From Lacihabitans sp. CCS-44 (GTDB lineage Bacteria; Bacteroidota; Bacteroidia; Cytophagales; Spirosomataceae): 64,000 nt of DNA. The DNA is taken from positions 1 through 64,000 of the forward strand of contig NZ_RJUE01000055.1 in assembly GCF_024343735.1 (NCBI RefSeq), read 5' to 3'. Positions 43,886-52,034 of the stretch are shown here, one piece after another. A program made the position numbers and the translations under genes. The notes below the pieces were generated by a model. The model made no database searches. It was given only the letters and a program-made list of their open reading frames with translations, and was not told the origin of the DNA. How positions within the stretch are numbered: the stretch's first letter is position 1; the number at the start of each line of letters is the position of its first letter.

Positions 43886-44695
43886 ATGCCAGTAGTAGAA
43901 ACCAACGGAATAAGGATGTTTTATGAGGAGCGGGGCAATTTGACCTCCGAACCGCTGCTCTTGATTATGGGTATTACGGCATCAGGATCTGTTTGGGAGC
44001 CACATTTGGCCGAGTTTGAGAAACATTTCAGGTGTATTGTGGGTGACAATAGGGGAGTTGGACAATCCGATAAACCCGCTGGAGCATACAGTACAGACGA
44101 AATGGCCGATGACTATGCCGGCCTTTTGGATAAATTAAGTATAAAAAAAGCCAAAGTGATAGGTTGTTCCATGGGCAGCACGATAGCCCAAAAATTAGCC
44201 ATTCGCCATCCTGAAAAAGTGGATTCAATAGTCCTGATGTGCCCATGGGCGAGGTGTGATAATGCTGCCAAAGGGATTTTTCAGCATATCATGGCCTGCA
44301 AAGCACATCTAAATCCTGAAGAATTTACAAGATATATTCAGCTATTGATCTATTCAAAAGCATCTTGGGATGATGAAAAAGTAGCGGCAGATTTGGCAGA
44401 GGGAAGAAAAAATGCACACCTTGACCCCAATCCGCAGCCTTTACATGGCTTGGTCGGACAAGCTCATGCGTGTATTAACCACAATGCTCTGGCTGATTTG
44501 CATAAAATTACTCAAAAGACATTGGTAATTGGCGGTAAAGAAGACATTTTCACACCAGTTTGGATGGCCGATGAAGTTACCAATGCCATTCCAAATGCCG
44601 AACTTTTTTTATATGAAAAAGCAGGCCATATTTTCCATTTCGAAAACTTAGAAGATTTTAATATAAGGGTAAGTGATTGGTTATTAAATAATTAA
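43886..44695 (+). CDS. Alpha/beta-fold hydrolase
   Basis: The 269-residue enzyme has the oxyanion region LLIMGITASGSVWEP, the nucleophile elbow GCSMGSTIA with Ser near residue 96, an acid in GGKEDIFTPVW and the catalytic His in KAGHIFHFENLE. This is a complete catalytic triad of the 3-oxoadipate enol-lactonase/esterase type. In a sugar-oxidation locus it may open a lactone, but this is inferred from context. It follows the isomerase gene with a 1-base gap. Confidence 0.88.
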   Translation: MPVVETNGIRMFYEERGNLTSEPLLLIMGITASGSVWEPHLAEFEKHFRCIVGDNRGVGQSDKPAGAYSTDEMADDYAGLLDKLSIKKAKVIGCSMGSTIAQKLAIRHPEKVDSIVLMCPWARCDNAAKGIFQHIMACKAHLNPEEFTRYIQLLIYSKASWDDEKVAADLAEGRKNAHLDPNPQPLHGLVGQAHACINHNALADLHKITQKTLVIGGKEDIFTPVWMADEVTNAIPNAELFLYEKAGHIFHFENLEDFNIRVSDWLLNN

Positions 44696-44700
44696 AAAAT

Positions 44701-44746
44701 ATCTGTGTAAATCAGTTTAATCAGCGTCATCTGTGTTCCAAAATAG
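44701..44746. repeat. ATCCGTGT-type repeat, copy 2, containing a start codon
   Basis: ATCTGTGTAAATCAGTTTAA, then TCAGCG and TCATCTGTGTTCCAAAATAG. The last 20 bases are identical to the repeat at 50536-50563. The GTG at 44733 inside this copy is the apparent start codon of the DUF4432 gene. Confidence 0.85.
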
Positions 44747-45764
44747 CGACAAATATATCAACAATCACCACCAAATTGGCGGTATAGAAACTTCCATTCT
44801 CGACAATGGAATAGGAAAAGGAAATCGTATCGCTTGGATAAACACGGGTTCAGGCTTGCGATTCAAAGTTAATTTTGATCGTGGGATGGATATTGGGGAA
44901 GCTTTCTACAACCAACATTGCCTCACCTGGCTGAGTCATGGAGGTATTCCAGCACCACAAACTTTGTCTGATATTGGACTGAATTGGTTACGAACTTTCG
45001 GTGGCGGTTTATTGACGACTTGCGGCCTTCAACATGTGGGCGGACCAGAATCTGATGAGTTTGGTGAAAGAGGAATTCATGGAAATATAAGCAATTTACC
45101 TGCAGAAATCGAATCTATCATTCAGCCTGATTTGGCTAGAGGACAAATGGAAATGAGTATCACGGGAATCGTCAAAGAATCCAAAATATTCGGTCCCAAT
45201 CTAGAATTAAGGAGAAAAATTTCATGCCATTTGGGTTCTGCTAAAATTAAAATTGAAGACGAAGTTATCAATCGTGGGAATACCGAAACGCCTTTGATGC
45301 TTTTGTATCATTTCAATTTTGGATATCCATTGGTGCAAGAAGGTACAAAAATCCTTTGGAAAGGAGAATGGAAACCAAGATTTGGTGGGGATTACCCTAA
45401 AATATTCAAAGAAGGAAACGACTTCAAAACTTGTCCGGTACCACTGGAAAGTCATAAGGGAGGTGGTGAGGAAGTGGCCTTGATAACGCCTAAAGCGGAT
45501 GAAAATGGTAAATGTAAATGTGGTTTATTCAATCCAGAGCTAAACTTTGGAATCGAAATGGAATTTGACAAAGCTCAATTGCCAACGCTTAGTAACTGGC
45601 AGCATTTCGGTGAAGGTGAATATGTAACGGGTTTAGAACCAGGCACTAATTGGCCCATAGGCCAAAAACAAGCCAGAGAAAACCAAGAACTCATTTTCCT
45701 GAAACCAAAAGAATCACGGAAATTCGAAGTGTCTTTGAAAATGATAAATCAAGGAAATAAATGA
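44733..45764 (+). CDS. DUF4432 (aldose-1-epimerase-like) protein
   Basis: The 343-residue protein matches DUF4432, a galactose-mutarotase-fold family: IAWINTGSGLRFKVNFDRGMDIGEA, GLNWLRTFGGGLLTTCGLQHVG, LMLLYHFNFGYPL, and NWQHFGEGEYVTGLEPG. These beta-sandwich proteins are thought to epimerise or bind sugars. The apparent start is GTG (read as Met) inside a dispersed repeat; no ATG lies nearer the domain, which begins about residue 15. Cytosolic; it probably handles the anomer of the locus substrate. Confidence 0.87.
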   Translation: MFQNSDKYINNHHQIGGIETSILDNGIGKGNRIAWINTGSGLRFKVNFDRGMDIGEAFYNQHCLTWLSHGGIPAPQTLSDIGLNWLRTFGGGLLTTCGLQHVGGPESDEFGERGIHGNISNLPAEIESIIQPDLARGQMEMSITGIVKESKIFGPNLELRRKISCHLGSAKIKIEDEVINRGNTETPLMLLYHFNFGYPLVQEGTKILWKGEWKPRFGGDYPKIFKEGNDFKTCPVPLESHKGGGEEVALITPKADENGKCKCGLFNPELNFGIEMEFDKAQLPTLSNWQHFGEGEYVTGLEPGTNWPIGQKQARENQELIFLKPKESRKFEVSLKMINQGNK

Positions 45765-45833
45765 TATCTATTAAATGTAAATAAATCAAATGCTTCCTCT
45801 AAATCACAATACCGAGACGTCGGACCGAGCCGT

Positions 45834-45982
45834 TTTAAAAATTTGAATGTACAAAGGTTAAATTATAGGTAGAATTCTAATTCAAATTTTTAAAGAGGAT
45901 CATTATTTTGTGAGTGTTTTTTTGAATACTTTTTTCGAACGGTGCGACGACTCGCAAAAAGTATTGCCTGCCCGGCGAGGGC
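45834..45982. repeat. Compound inverted-repeat element before the cupin gene
   Basis: Two hairpins lie here. TTTAAAAATTTGAAT (45834-45848) pairs perfectly with ATTCAAATTTTTAAA (45880-45894). AATACTTTTT (45925-45934) pairs with AAAAAGTATT (45956-45965), extended by CGA/TCG. A GC-rich word GCCTGCCCGGCGAGGGC (45966-45982) follows, close to the GCCTGCCGGC of the element at 11446-11538. An ACGTCGGACC word at 45818-45827 has a weak inverse near 45943. It fills the 312-base gap together with AT-rich sequence. Confidence 0.65.
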
Positions 45983-46076
45983 ACGAACTGTAATTAAATC
46001 CAAAACCAAGAAAAAATTCTTAAAAAGAAAACATTCAATCTTAAAAAATTATATATTTAAACAAAAAAATTCAACC

Positions 46077-47270
46077 ATGAGTAGTATAAAAGAAGCTCTA
46101 GAACAAGGCCAAGGAATATTGAGATTAGCCCCGACTTGGGTACCGCGTTCATTCTGTGTACCTGGCCGAAGAATCAAACTCCATCCCGACGATTATTATG
46201 TGCTTGGAGGGGTTAGAGGAGGTATAGATGAACGCTGGCTTTCTTCCACCACTCCTGCCGAAAACGGTCCTCTTACGGGTGAGAATGAAGGCCTGAGCAT
46301 GATTGTGCACAATGACGAAAAAATATCACTGAAAGATGCTATTGACGAAGTAGGTGCCGAAATCATCGGAGAAAGACTTTGGAACGAATACAAAGCTTGG
46401 CCGATGTACTCCAAGTTTTTTGACAATATGGGGCCATTGCCGCACCACATTCACCATAATGACGAAAAAGCCGCATTGGTAGGTCAAAATGGTAAACCAG
46501 AAGCCTATTATTTCCCACCACAATTGAACAACCACGGTGGTGATTTCCCATACACGTTTTTTGGAATAACTCCTGGAACGACCAAAGAGCAGATAAAGGA
46601 ATGTTTGATGAATTTTACCAAAGGCGATAACAAAATCACCAATTATTCCGCAGCTCAACGTCTTGAGCCGGGTACGGGTTGGTTTGTGCCGCCGGGAGTT
46701 TTACATGCACCAGGCAGCTTGTGTACGTATGAGCCTCAAAAAGCCTCCGATATTTTTGCCATGTACCAAAGTCTTGTAAACGAGGTCATTGTGCCAGAAG
46801 AATTGCTTTGGAAAGGTACACCAGAAGATAGAAAAGGTGACTATGATGAATTAGTAAGCGTAATTGATTGGGATTTAAATACAGATCCGAATATTATTGA
46901 AAAGTTTTTCATGCTTCCGAAACCTGTAAAAGCAGTAAGTGAAATGGAAGCCGAAGGATATAGAGAAAATTGGATTTGCTATAAATCCGAAGATTTTAGT
47001 GCTAAAGAATTAACTGTATTGCCAGGACAAACCGTAACCATTAAAGATTCGGCGGCTTATGGTTGTATCGTTATGCAAGGGCATGGCAAAATGGGTGTTT
47101 GGGACATCGAAACTCCGGCTTTGATTCGCTATGGACAGTTGACCAACGATGAGTTTTTTATCACGGAAAAAGCTGCTAAAGAAGGTGTTGTGATTTCTAA
47201 TCCTTCGAATACTGACCCGATTGTGATTCTGAAGCATTTTGGGCCGAAAAACCCTGACTTGGCCCCCTAA
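46077..47270 (+). CDS. Mannose-6-phosphate-isomerase-like cupin protein
   Basis: The 397-residue protein resembles class I mannose-6-phosphate isomerases and related cupins. Metal-binding candidates are HHIHHNDEKA and the Glu in GKPEAYYFP; a second cupin-like motif is GTGWFVPPGVLHAPGSLC. The true start is ATG at 46077 (MSSIKEALEQGQ); a frame from 45942 runs through an inverted-repeat element and is rejected. The last residues (DLAP) and the stop lie in a G/C-rich dispersed repeat. It likely isomerises an aldose/ketose in the pathway. Confidence 0.82.
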   Translation: MSSIKEALEQGQGILRLAPTWVPRSFCVPGRRIKLHPDDYYVLGGVRGGIDERWLSSTTPAENGPLTGENEGLSMIVHNDEKISLKDAIDEVGAEIIGERLWNEYKAWPMYSKFFDNMGPLPHHIHHNDEKAALVGQNGKPEAYYFPPQLNNHGGDFPYTFFGITPGTTKEQIKECLMNFTKGDNKITNYSAAQRLEPGTGWFVPPGVLHAPGSLCTYEPQKASDIFAMYQSLVNEVIVPEELLWKGTPEDRKGDYDELVSVIDWDLNTDPNIIEKFFMLPKPVKAVSEMEAEGYRENWICYKSEDFSAKELTVLPGQTVTIKDSAAYGCIVMQGHGKMGVWDIETPALIRYGQLTNDEFFITEKAAKEGVVISNPSNTDPIVILKHFGPKNPDLAP

Positions 47271-47288
47271 CCCCCGATGGGGGGAATG
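47261..47288. repeat. C/G-run repeat, copy 1 (supplies a stop codon)
   Basis: GGCCCCCTAACCCCCGATGG followed by GGGGAATG. It overlaps the end of the cupin gene, whose TAA stop is the one inside CCCCCTAACCCCC. An inverted copy lies at 47386-47410. Confidence 0.85.
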
Positions 47289-47385
47289 ATATGGATGACT
47301 TAAAACTCAGCCTTTAGACTCGTAATATATGTTCGAATTTGAAGTATAAATAATTTTAACAACCATAAATAAAACGCTCAATAGT

Positions 47386-47410
47386 ATTCCCCCTTTGGGG
47401 GCTAGGGGGC
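47386..47410. repeat. C/G-run repeat, copy 2 (inverted)
   Basis: ATTCCCCCTTTGGGGGCTAG followed by GGGGC. It is the inverse-oriented relative of the copy at 47261-47288 and ends 10 bases before the next start codon. Each copy can also fold on itself through CCCCC/GGGGG. Confidence 0.85.
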
Positions 47411-47420
47411 TACAATTACT

Positions 47421-48449
47421 ATGAATAATTATCCTAAACTCCACAATGCCACTTGGCCGGGCATAGTTGGAAAAGGCCCAGACTCGGAGCCTGCGATAGC
47501 CCTAGATACCATGCTCGAAATGACTGCCGCTGCCGAAGTGGATGGTGTGAAATTCGATGGGGTTGATTTAGGTCTTTTTGACCCGCATTATGACCTTGAT
47601 ACTTCAGATGACGGCGTAAAAAGATTGGCTGACAAGGTTTCAAAATATGGTTTGGAAATCGGAAGTTTAGTGGCTCCGATTTGGGGTGGGCCAGCTATGG
47701 GAACTGCCGACGAACGCAAGACTTTCGTAGAAATGGTGAAAAAATCTTGCGAAATAGGTCAGAAACTCAGAAATATGGGCATCAGACCAAATGGTATCGT
47801 TAGGATTGACTCAGCCTCAAGTCCAGAAGCTTGGGCGAAAGACCCTGCTGGAAACACAAAATTGATTGCCCAAACCTGGCGAGAAGCTTGCGACGTAGCC
47901 GCTGATTATGGCGAGCGTTTGGCTGCCGAAGGCGAAATCTGTTGGGGAGGAATGCACTCTTGGAAAAAAGTGATTGAAACCATGGAAATGGTGGATAGGC
48001 CAGGGCTACTTGGTTTTCAGGCAGATATGTCTCATACTACGCTGTATTTATTGGGCTACAATGCCCCAGAAGACAGAGTTTTACCTGCTGATTTTCAGTG
48101 GGGCGATAGAGAGACTTTCTTGGAAGGTCTTAAGAAATTAACAGCAGCTCTTCGCCCTTGGACAATAGATTTCCATGTGGCCCAAAACGATGGAACAGTT
48201 CACGGAACTGGCTCACATGATAAAACCGGTCGCCACTGTTTGGCTACCGACCCGAATGGAAAACTAGATATTGCTCATGATGCAGGTTTATGGTTAAGAG
48301 ACGAATCGGGAGCTTTGACCAAAGCTTTCAAACACATCTGTTGGGATGGTTGTATGTTTGCCAATGAGGTTATGACGAAGCAGCAGACTTGGAATGACAT
48401 ACTTGCGGCCATGATACAAGTTAGAAAACAACACGGCTGGGTAGAGTAA
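47421..48449 (+). CDS. Sugar phosphate isomerase/epimerase (TIM barrel), third copy
   Basis: The 342-residue protein is the longest of the three TIM-barrel isomerase-like genes here. It begins [21 protein letters not shown]. Putative metal-site residues are the Glu in [15 protein letters not shown], the Asp and His in [12 protein letters not shown], the His in [10 protein letters not shown], and His in [16 protein letters not shown]. The inserted segment after the eighth strand is unusual for the superfamily. It probably acts on a keto-sugar; the exact reaction is not known. Confidence 0.85.
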   Translation: MNNYPKLHNATWPGIVGKGPDSEPAIALDTMLEMTAAAEVDGVKFDGVDLGLFDPHYDLDTSDDGVKRLADKVSKYGLEIGSLVAPIWGGPAMGTADERKTFVEMVKKSCEIGQKLRNMGIRPNGIVRIDSASSPEAWAKDPAGNTKLIAQTWREACDVAADYGERLAAEGEICWGGMHSWKKVIETMEMVDRPGLLGFQADMSHTTLYLLGYNAPEDRVLPADFQWGDRETFLEGLKKLTAALRPWTIDFHVAQNDGTVHGTGSHDKTGRHCLATDPNGKLDIAHDAGLWLRDESGALTKAFKHICWDGCMFANEVMTKQQTWNDILAAMIQVRKQHGWVE

Positions 48450-48466
48450 AATTTAAATTTTGTAAT

Positions 48467-48517
48467 AAAAACTCTGAGAAACTCTGAGAGAAACTCAGTG
48501 CGACTCTGTGGTAAAAA
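48467..48517. repeat. ACTCTGAG-type short-period repeat
   Basis: AACTCTGAGAAACTCTGAGA, then GAAACTCAGTGCG and ACTCTGTGGT. The ACTCTGNG word recurs every 10-12 nt. It lies 12 bases upstream of the Gfo/Idh start codon. Confidence 0.8.
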
Positions 48518-48528
48518 GATAAGCAAAA

Positions 48529-49689
48529 ATGAAAAAACAACTAAGAATAGGTTTAGTAGGCACAGGTTTGATGGGAAGAACCCACGCCAATGGTTATAAC
48601 AGAATACATAATTTTTTTCCAGCACTGCAATATGAGCCAAAATTGGCGGCAGTTTGTTCGAGAAACGAAGAAAAAGTGAAGGCATTTGCTGCTCAATGGA
48701 ATTTTGAATCGTACGAAACCGACTGGAAAGCCCTTGTGGCTCGCGAGGACATTGATGCTGTGGATATCTGTACACCAAACGATTCGCATTTTGAGATTGC
48801 AATGGCTTGTGCAGCAGCAGGTAAGATGATTTTGTGCGAAAAACCTTTGGCTCGTACTTTGGAAGAAGGCTTACAAATGGTGGAAGCCATTCAGAAAGCA
48901 AATGTGAAGACGACGGTTTGGTATAATTATCGTAGAATTCCGGCGGTTACTTTAGCCAAAAACATCATAGAATCAGGTAAATTGGGTAAGATTTACCATT
49001 ATAGAGCCAATTTCTTGCAAGATTGGACTATCAACGAAGACTTGCCGCAAGGCGGAGAAGGACTTTGGCGAATGGATGCCGATGCCGCAGGTTCTGGTGT
49101 TACAGGCGATCTTTTGGCCCACTGTATAGATACGGCCATGTGGCTAAATGGAGCGATAACAGACGTTTCGGCTATGACCGAAACCTTTGTAAAACAAAGG
49201 ATGCACCAGCTAACCGGTAAAGTAGAGCCCGTTGGAATTGACGATGCTTGTCTGTTTCATTGTCATTTTGAAAACGGCTCCTTGGGACTTTTTGAGTCAA
49301 CACGCTATGCCCGTGGACACAAGGCTTTGTACACTTTTGAGGTAAATGGTGCGGATGCTTCCATAAAATGGGATTTGCACGATATGAACCGTCTGGAATA
49401 TTTCGACCACCGCGACGAGAGCAATCTTAGAGGCTGGCGTTCGATACATATTACAGATGGCGACCACCCATATATCAAGAATTGGTGGATTCCGGGTTGC
49501 GGAATAGGCTGGGAGCATAGTTTTGTGCACCAAGTGGCCGATTTCTTGAAAAGCTTGGAAGACGACTCAAAATGCTCTCCAACCTTTGAAGAGGCTCTTC
49601 AAACACAGAAAGTTTGTTCGGCGGTGATAGATTCTGCCAAAACCAAAAGCTGGAAAGACACGCATGTGGATGGGAAGTATGTGTGGTAG
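48529..49689 (+). CDS. Gfo/Idh/MocA oxidoreductase (cytosolic)
   Basis: The 386-residue enzyme has no signal peptide. The N-terminal Rossmann site is [18 protein letters not shown], then [20 protein letters not shown] and the catalytic-type [11 protein letters not shown] with Lys near residue 105; the typical domain-two motif [18 protein letters not shown] with candidate Asp and His follows. These enzymes oxidise or reduce sugars and cyclitols with NAD(P). In this locus it may reduce the 3-keto monosaccharide back to the aldose, or carry out the initial oxidation. Confidence 0.92.
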   Translation: MKKQLRIGLVGTGLMGRTHANGYNRIHNFFPALQYEPKLAAVCSRNEEKVKAFAAQWNFESYETDWKALVAREDIDAVDICTPNDSHFEIAMACAAAGKMILCEKPLARTLEEGLQMVEAIQKANVKTTVWYNYRRIPAVTLAKNIIESGKLGKIYHYRANFLQDWTINEDLPQGGEGLWRMDADAAGSGVTGDLLAHCIDTAMWLNGAITDVSAMTETFVKQRMHQLTGKVEPVGIDDACLFHCHFENGSLGLFESTRYARGHKALYTFEVNGADASIKWDLHDMNRLEYFDHRDESNLRGWRSIHITDGDHPYIKNWWIPGCGIGWEHSFVHQVADFLKSLEDDSKCSPTFEEALQTQKVCSAVIDSAKTKSWKDTHVDGKYVW

Positions 49690-49725
49690 GTTTTTTTGAA
49701 ACCCATAGAGAACATAGGGAATTGC

Positions 49726-49770
49726 CACATAGGTACATAGTTTGCTTTTCTATGTACCTATGTGTTTTTT
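49726..49770 (+). terminator. Terminator after the Gfo/Idh gene
   Basis: CACATAGGTACATAG pairs perfectly with CTATGTACCTATGTG over 15 bases with a 9-base loop, then six T follow. It is embedded in a CTATGTG-rich repeat (about 49701-49805), a third family of short-period words in this locus. Confidence 0.8.
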
Positions 49771-49837
49771 AAGATTGTCAAGGTCTATGTGAACTATGTG
49801 GTTATTAAGAGCCAGTTATGGAACGAAAACTAATTTC

Positions 49838-49869
49838 ATACGTATTTTTTAAAAATATACGTATATTTG
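49838..49869 (+). promoter_or_regulatory. Promoter/operator of the toxin-antitoxin pair
   Basis: Two copies of the 8-base palindrome ATACGTAT (49838-49845 and 49857-49864) are spaced 19 bases apart. A consensus -7 element TATATTTG overlaps the second (49862-49869). The start would be about 49875, 10 bases before the antitoxin ATG. The layout fits autorepression by a dimeric antitoxin. Confidence 0.6.
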
Positions 49870-49884
49870 AAAAAATATTTTGAA

Positions 49885-50121
49885 ATGACAGTAAAATTAA
49901 ATTTGACAATTGACGAAACTTTAGTTTCTAAAATCAAGGTTTATGCGGCAAAAAAGCAAACTTCGGTGTCAAAATTGGTCGAAAACTTGTTAAGAGAAGA
50001 AATTGAGACTGGTTCAACCGAATCAAATATAAGTAAAAAATTCGCTGGTATTCTTTCGGGTAAAATATTGGACGAGGAAAAAATGAAAGAAGATTATTTG
50101 AAGAGCAAATATGGCTACTAG
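49885..50121 (+). CDS. VapB-like antitoxin (DUF6364/RHH type)
   Basis: The 78-residue protein starts MTVKLNLTIDETLVSKIKVY, with one strand then two helices as in ribbon-helix-helix DNA-binding antitoxins, followed by a charged tail (ISKKFAGILSGKILDEEKMK) that would wrap the toxin. A TTG in frame at 49867 lies inside the -7 element and cannot be the start; ATG at 49885 fits. It overlaps the toxin gene by 11 bases and probably autoregulates. Confidence 0.85.
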   Translation: MTVKLNLTIDETLVSKIKVYAAKKQTSVSKLVENLLREEIETGSTESNISKKFAGILSGKILDEEKMKEDYLKSKYGY

Positions 50122-50536
50122 GATATTTCTAGATACCAATATTATTTTGGATCTTCTTGATAATCAAAGAGAATGTCACAAAGAAGCCGTTTTGCTTTTC
50201 AATCTAATCGATAATGGAGAAGTAATGGCTTTTTTTTCTGAAAGTGTTGTTGCCACGACGGATTATATTTTACAAAAATTACTTTCAAAAGATTTTAGAA
50301 CTGAGTTTTTTAGAGAAATATCTAGAAAAATTCAAATTTTACCATGTAGCAATATGATACTGGATAGAGCATTAAGTCTTGAATTTGAAGACTTTGAAGA
50401 TGCTTTATTATTTCAATTAGCATTAGAAAATAAGGTAGATTTTTTCATTACAAATGATAAAAAACTGTTGAATAGTACGTTAAAAGGAATTCAATTGGTT
50501 CGGGCAGAACAATTTTTGAATATTAAATCAAAGTAA
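50111..50536 (+). CDS. vapC: PIN-domain toxin, VapC-like
   Basis: The 141-residue protein has the PIN nuclease acidic residues: D in RIFLDTNIILDLL, the acidic and Ser region SESVVATTDYIL, and the late pair in FEDFEDALLFQLALE with D in FFITNDKKLL. VapC toxins cleave tRNA or rRNA when the antitoxin is lost. The ATG at 50111 overlaps the antitoxin gene by 11 bases, ensuring coupling. It is embedded in the carbohydrate locus between the Gfo/Idh gene and the ABC transporter. Confidence 0.9.
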   Translation: MATRIFLDTNIILDLLDNQRECHKEAVLLFNLIDNGEVMAFFSESVVATTDYILQKLLSKDFRTEFFREISRKIQILPCSNMILDRALSLEFEDFEDALLFQLALENKVDFFITNDKKLLNSTLKGIQLVRAEQFLNIKSK

Positions 50537-50563
50537 ATCCGTGTCATCTGTGTTCCAAAATAG
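50536..50563. repeat. ATCCGTGT-type repeat, copy 3, containing a start codon
   Basis: AATCCGTG followed by TCATCTGTGTTCCAAAATAG; the last 20 bases are identical to copy 2 at 44701-44746. GTG codons at 50541 and 50550 inside the copy are the only plausible starts of the ABC ATPase gene. Confidence 0.85.
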
Positions 50564-52034
50564 AATTCTGACCCTAAATAACATCTCCAAATCCTTCTCG
50601 GGCACAAAAGTGCTTGATGGGGTCACTTTGGAAATTGAAAAAGGGAAAGTACACACCCTTATGGGCGAAAATGGTGCTGGGAAATCTACTTTGATGAAGA
50701 TTTTGGTGGGTTTGTTGCAGGCTGATGAAGGTGAGGTTTTACTAGAAAACGAGAATATTTCTGGACTTTCAGTACATGATATTTTGGAAAAAGGAATTGC
50801 GATGATTCATCAGGAAATATTGATGGTGCCAGGTTTAAGTGTAGCTCAAAATATTTTTTTAGGAAAAGAAAGTCGGCGGTTTTCGTGGCTAAATGAATCA
50901 GAAATTAATGCGAAGTCAAAGGAAATTCTTGCCAGTTTAAAAGTTGATATTTCACCAAAAATTAAGATTAAAAACCTCAGTATTGCTGACCGACAAATGG
51001 TGGAAATCGCCAAGGCCATCAGCAACAATGCCAAGGTGATTATAATGGACGAACCTACGTCTGCATTATCAGATACAGAAGTAAAAACGCTTTTCGAAAT
51101 TATAGAAAATCTTAAAAGCCAGGGTGTTGCGATAATTTATATTTCACACAAAATGGATGAAATATTTAAAATTTCAGACACCATTACTGTTTTAAGGGAT
51201 GGTAAATTAATTGCCACTAATAAGGCCTCTGACTTGGACAACAATACCTTGATATCGCTTATGGTAGGTCGTGAAATTTCAGAGATTTTTCCTGAGGCAA
51301 AAACTGAAGTAGGAAAGACGCTGATTTCTGTTAAAAATCTTTCAAAAAAGGGTGTATTTTCGGAAATTAATTTTGAGGTAAAAGCTGGTGAAGTTTTAGG
51401 TTTGGCTGGATTGGTAGGTGCGGGGAGGTCAGAGGTTGCAAGAGCAATTGCTGGGCTGGATAAATTTGATTCAGGAACCATCGAATTAGATGGTTCTGAA
51501 ATCCAAATAAATTCCCCTTCAGATGCAATCAAACTCGGAATAGGCTTCGTGAGTGAAGACAGAAAAGCCCTAGGATTTATTCCCCAAATGAATATTCGGG
51601 AGAATTTTTCTCTTTCTTCTCTTTTAGGATTTTCGAAAATGGGTTTTGTAGATATAGCTTCTGAAACTAAAAGTACACAGGCTATTTTCGAAGATTTGAA
51701 AGTTAAGGCTATTGGTTTAGGGCAAAAAGTGAATAGCTTGAGTGGTGGAAATCAACAAAAAGTGGTAATTGGAAAGGTTTTGATGTCGAATCCCAAAGTT
51801 ATCATTTTAGATGAACCTACGCGAGGAATAGATGTTGGAGCTAAATTTGAAATATATAAATTAATTAATACCCTAAAAACCAAAGGTTTAGCCATTATTT
51901 TGATTTCATCAGAAATGCCCGAAATATTAGGTTTGAGTGATCGAATCTTGGTCCTTTCCAAAGGAAAACAAATGGCCATTTTGCCTAAATCAGAGGCTTC
52001 ACAAGAAAAAATTATGCAATATGCAGTTCATTAA
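50541..52034 (+). CDS. Monosaccharide ABC transporter, double ATPase (RbsA type)
   Basis: The 497-residue protein has two ATPase domains: the first with MGENGAGKSTLMK, the signature LSIADRQMVEIAKA and KVIIMDEPTSAL; the second with GLAGLVGAGRSEVARA, LSGGNQQKVVIGKVL and KVIILDEPTRGID. This is the RbsA/MglA/XylG arrangement of the carbohydrate CUT2 family. The start is a GTG in a dispersed repeat (50541 or 50550), since the first ATPase strand (ILTLNNISKSF) begins about 8 residues later. The permease gene overlaps its end by 14 bases. Confidence 0.93.
   Translation: MSSVFQNRILTLNNISKSFSGTKVLDGVTLEIEKGKVHTLMGENGAGKSTLMKILVGLLQADEGEVLLENENISGLSVHDILEKGIAMIHQEILMVPGLSVAQNIFLGKESRRFSWLNESEINAKSKEILASLKVDISPKIKIKNLSIADRQMVEIAKAISNNAKVIIMDEPTSALSDTEVKTLFEIIENLKSQGVAIIYISHKMDEIFKISDTITVLRDGKLIATNKASDLDNNTLISLMVGREISEIFPEAKTEVGKTLISVKNLSKKGVFSEINFEVKAGEVLGLAGLVGAGRSEVARAIAGLDKFDSGTIELDGSEIQINSPSDAIKLGIGFVSEDRKALGFIPQMNIRENFSLSSLLGFSKMGFVDIASETKSTQAIFEDLKVKAIGLGQKVNSLSGGNQQKVVIGKVLMSNPKVIILDEPTRGIDVGAKFEIYKLINTLKTKGLAIILISSEMPEILGLSDRILVLSKGKQMAILPKSEASQEKIMQYAVH

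Noticed and set aside
45942-46076. N-terminal extension of the cupin protein
   Set aside because: The 45 extra residues run through a hairpin element and basic junk; the family N-terminus starts at 46077.
48275-48901. A 208-codon minus-strand frame across two carbohydrate genes
   Set aside because: It lies opposite well-supported genes (TIM-barrel isomerase and Gfo/Idh), and its peptide is low-complexity antisense.
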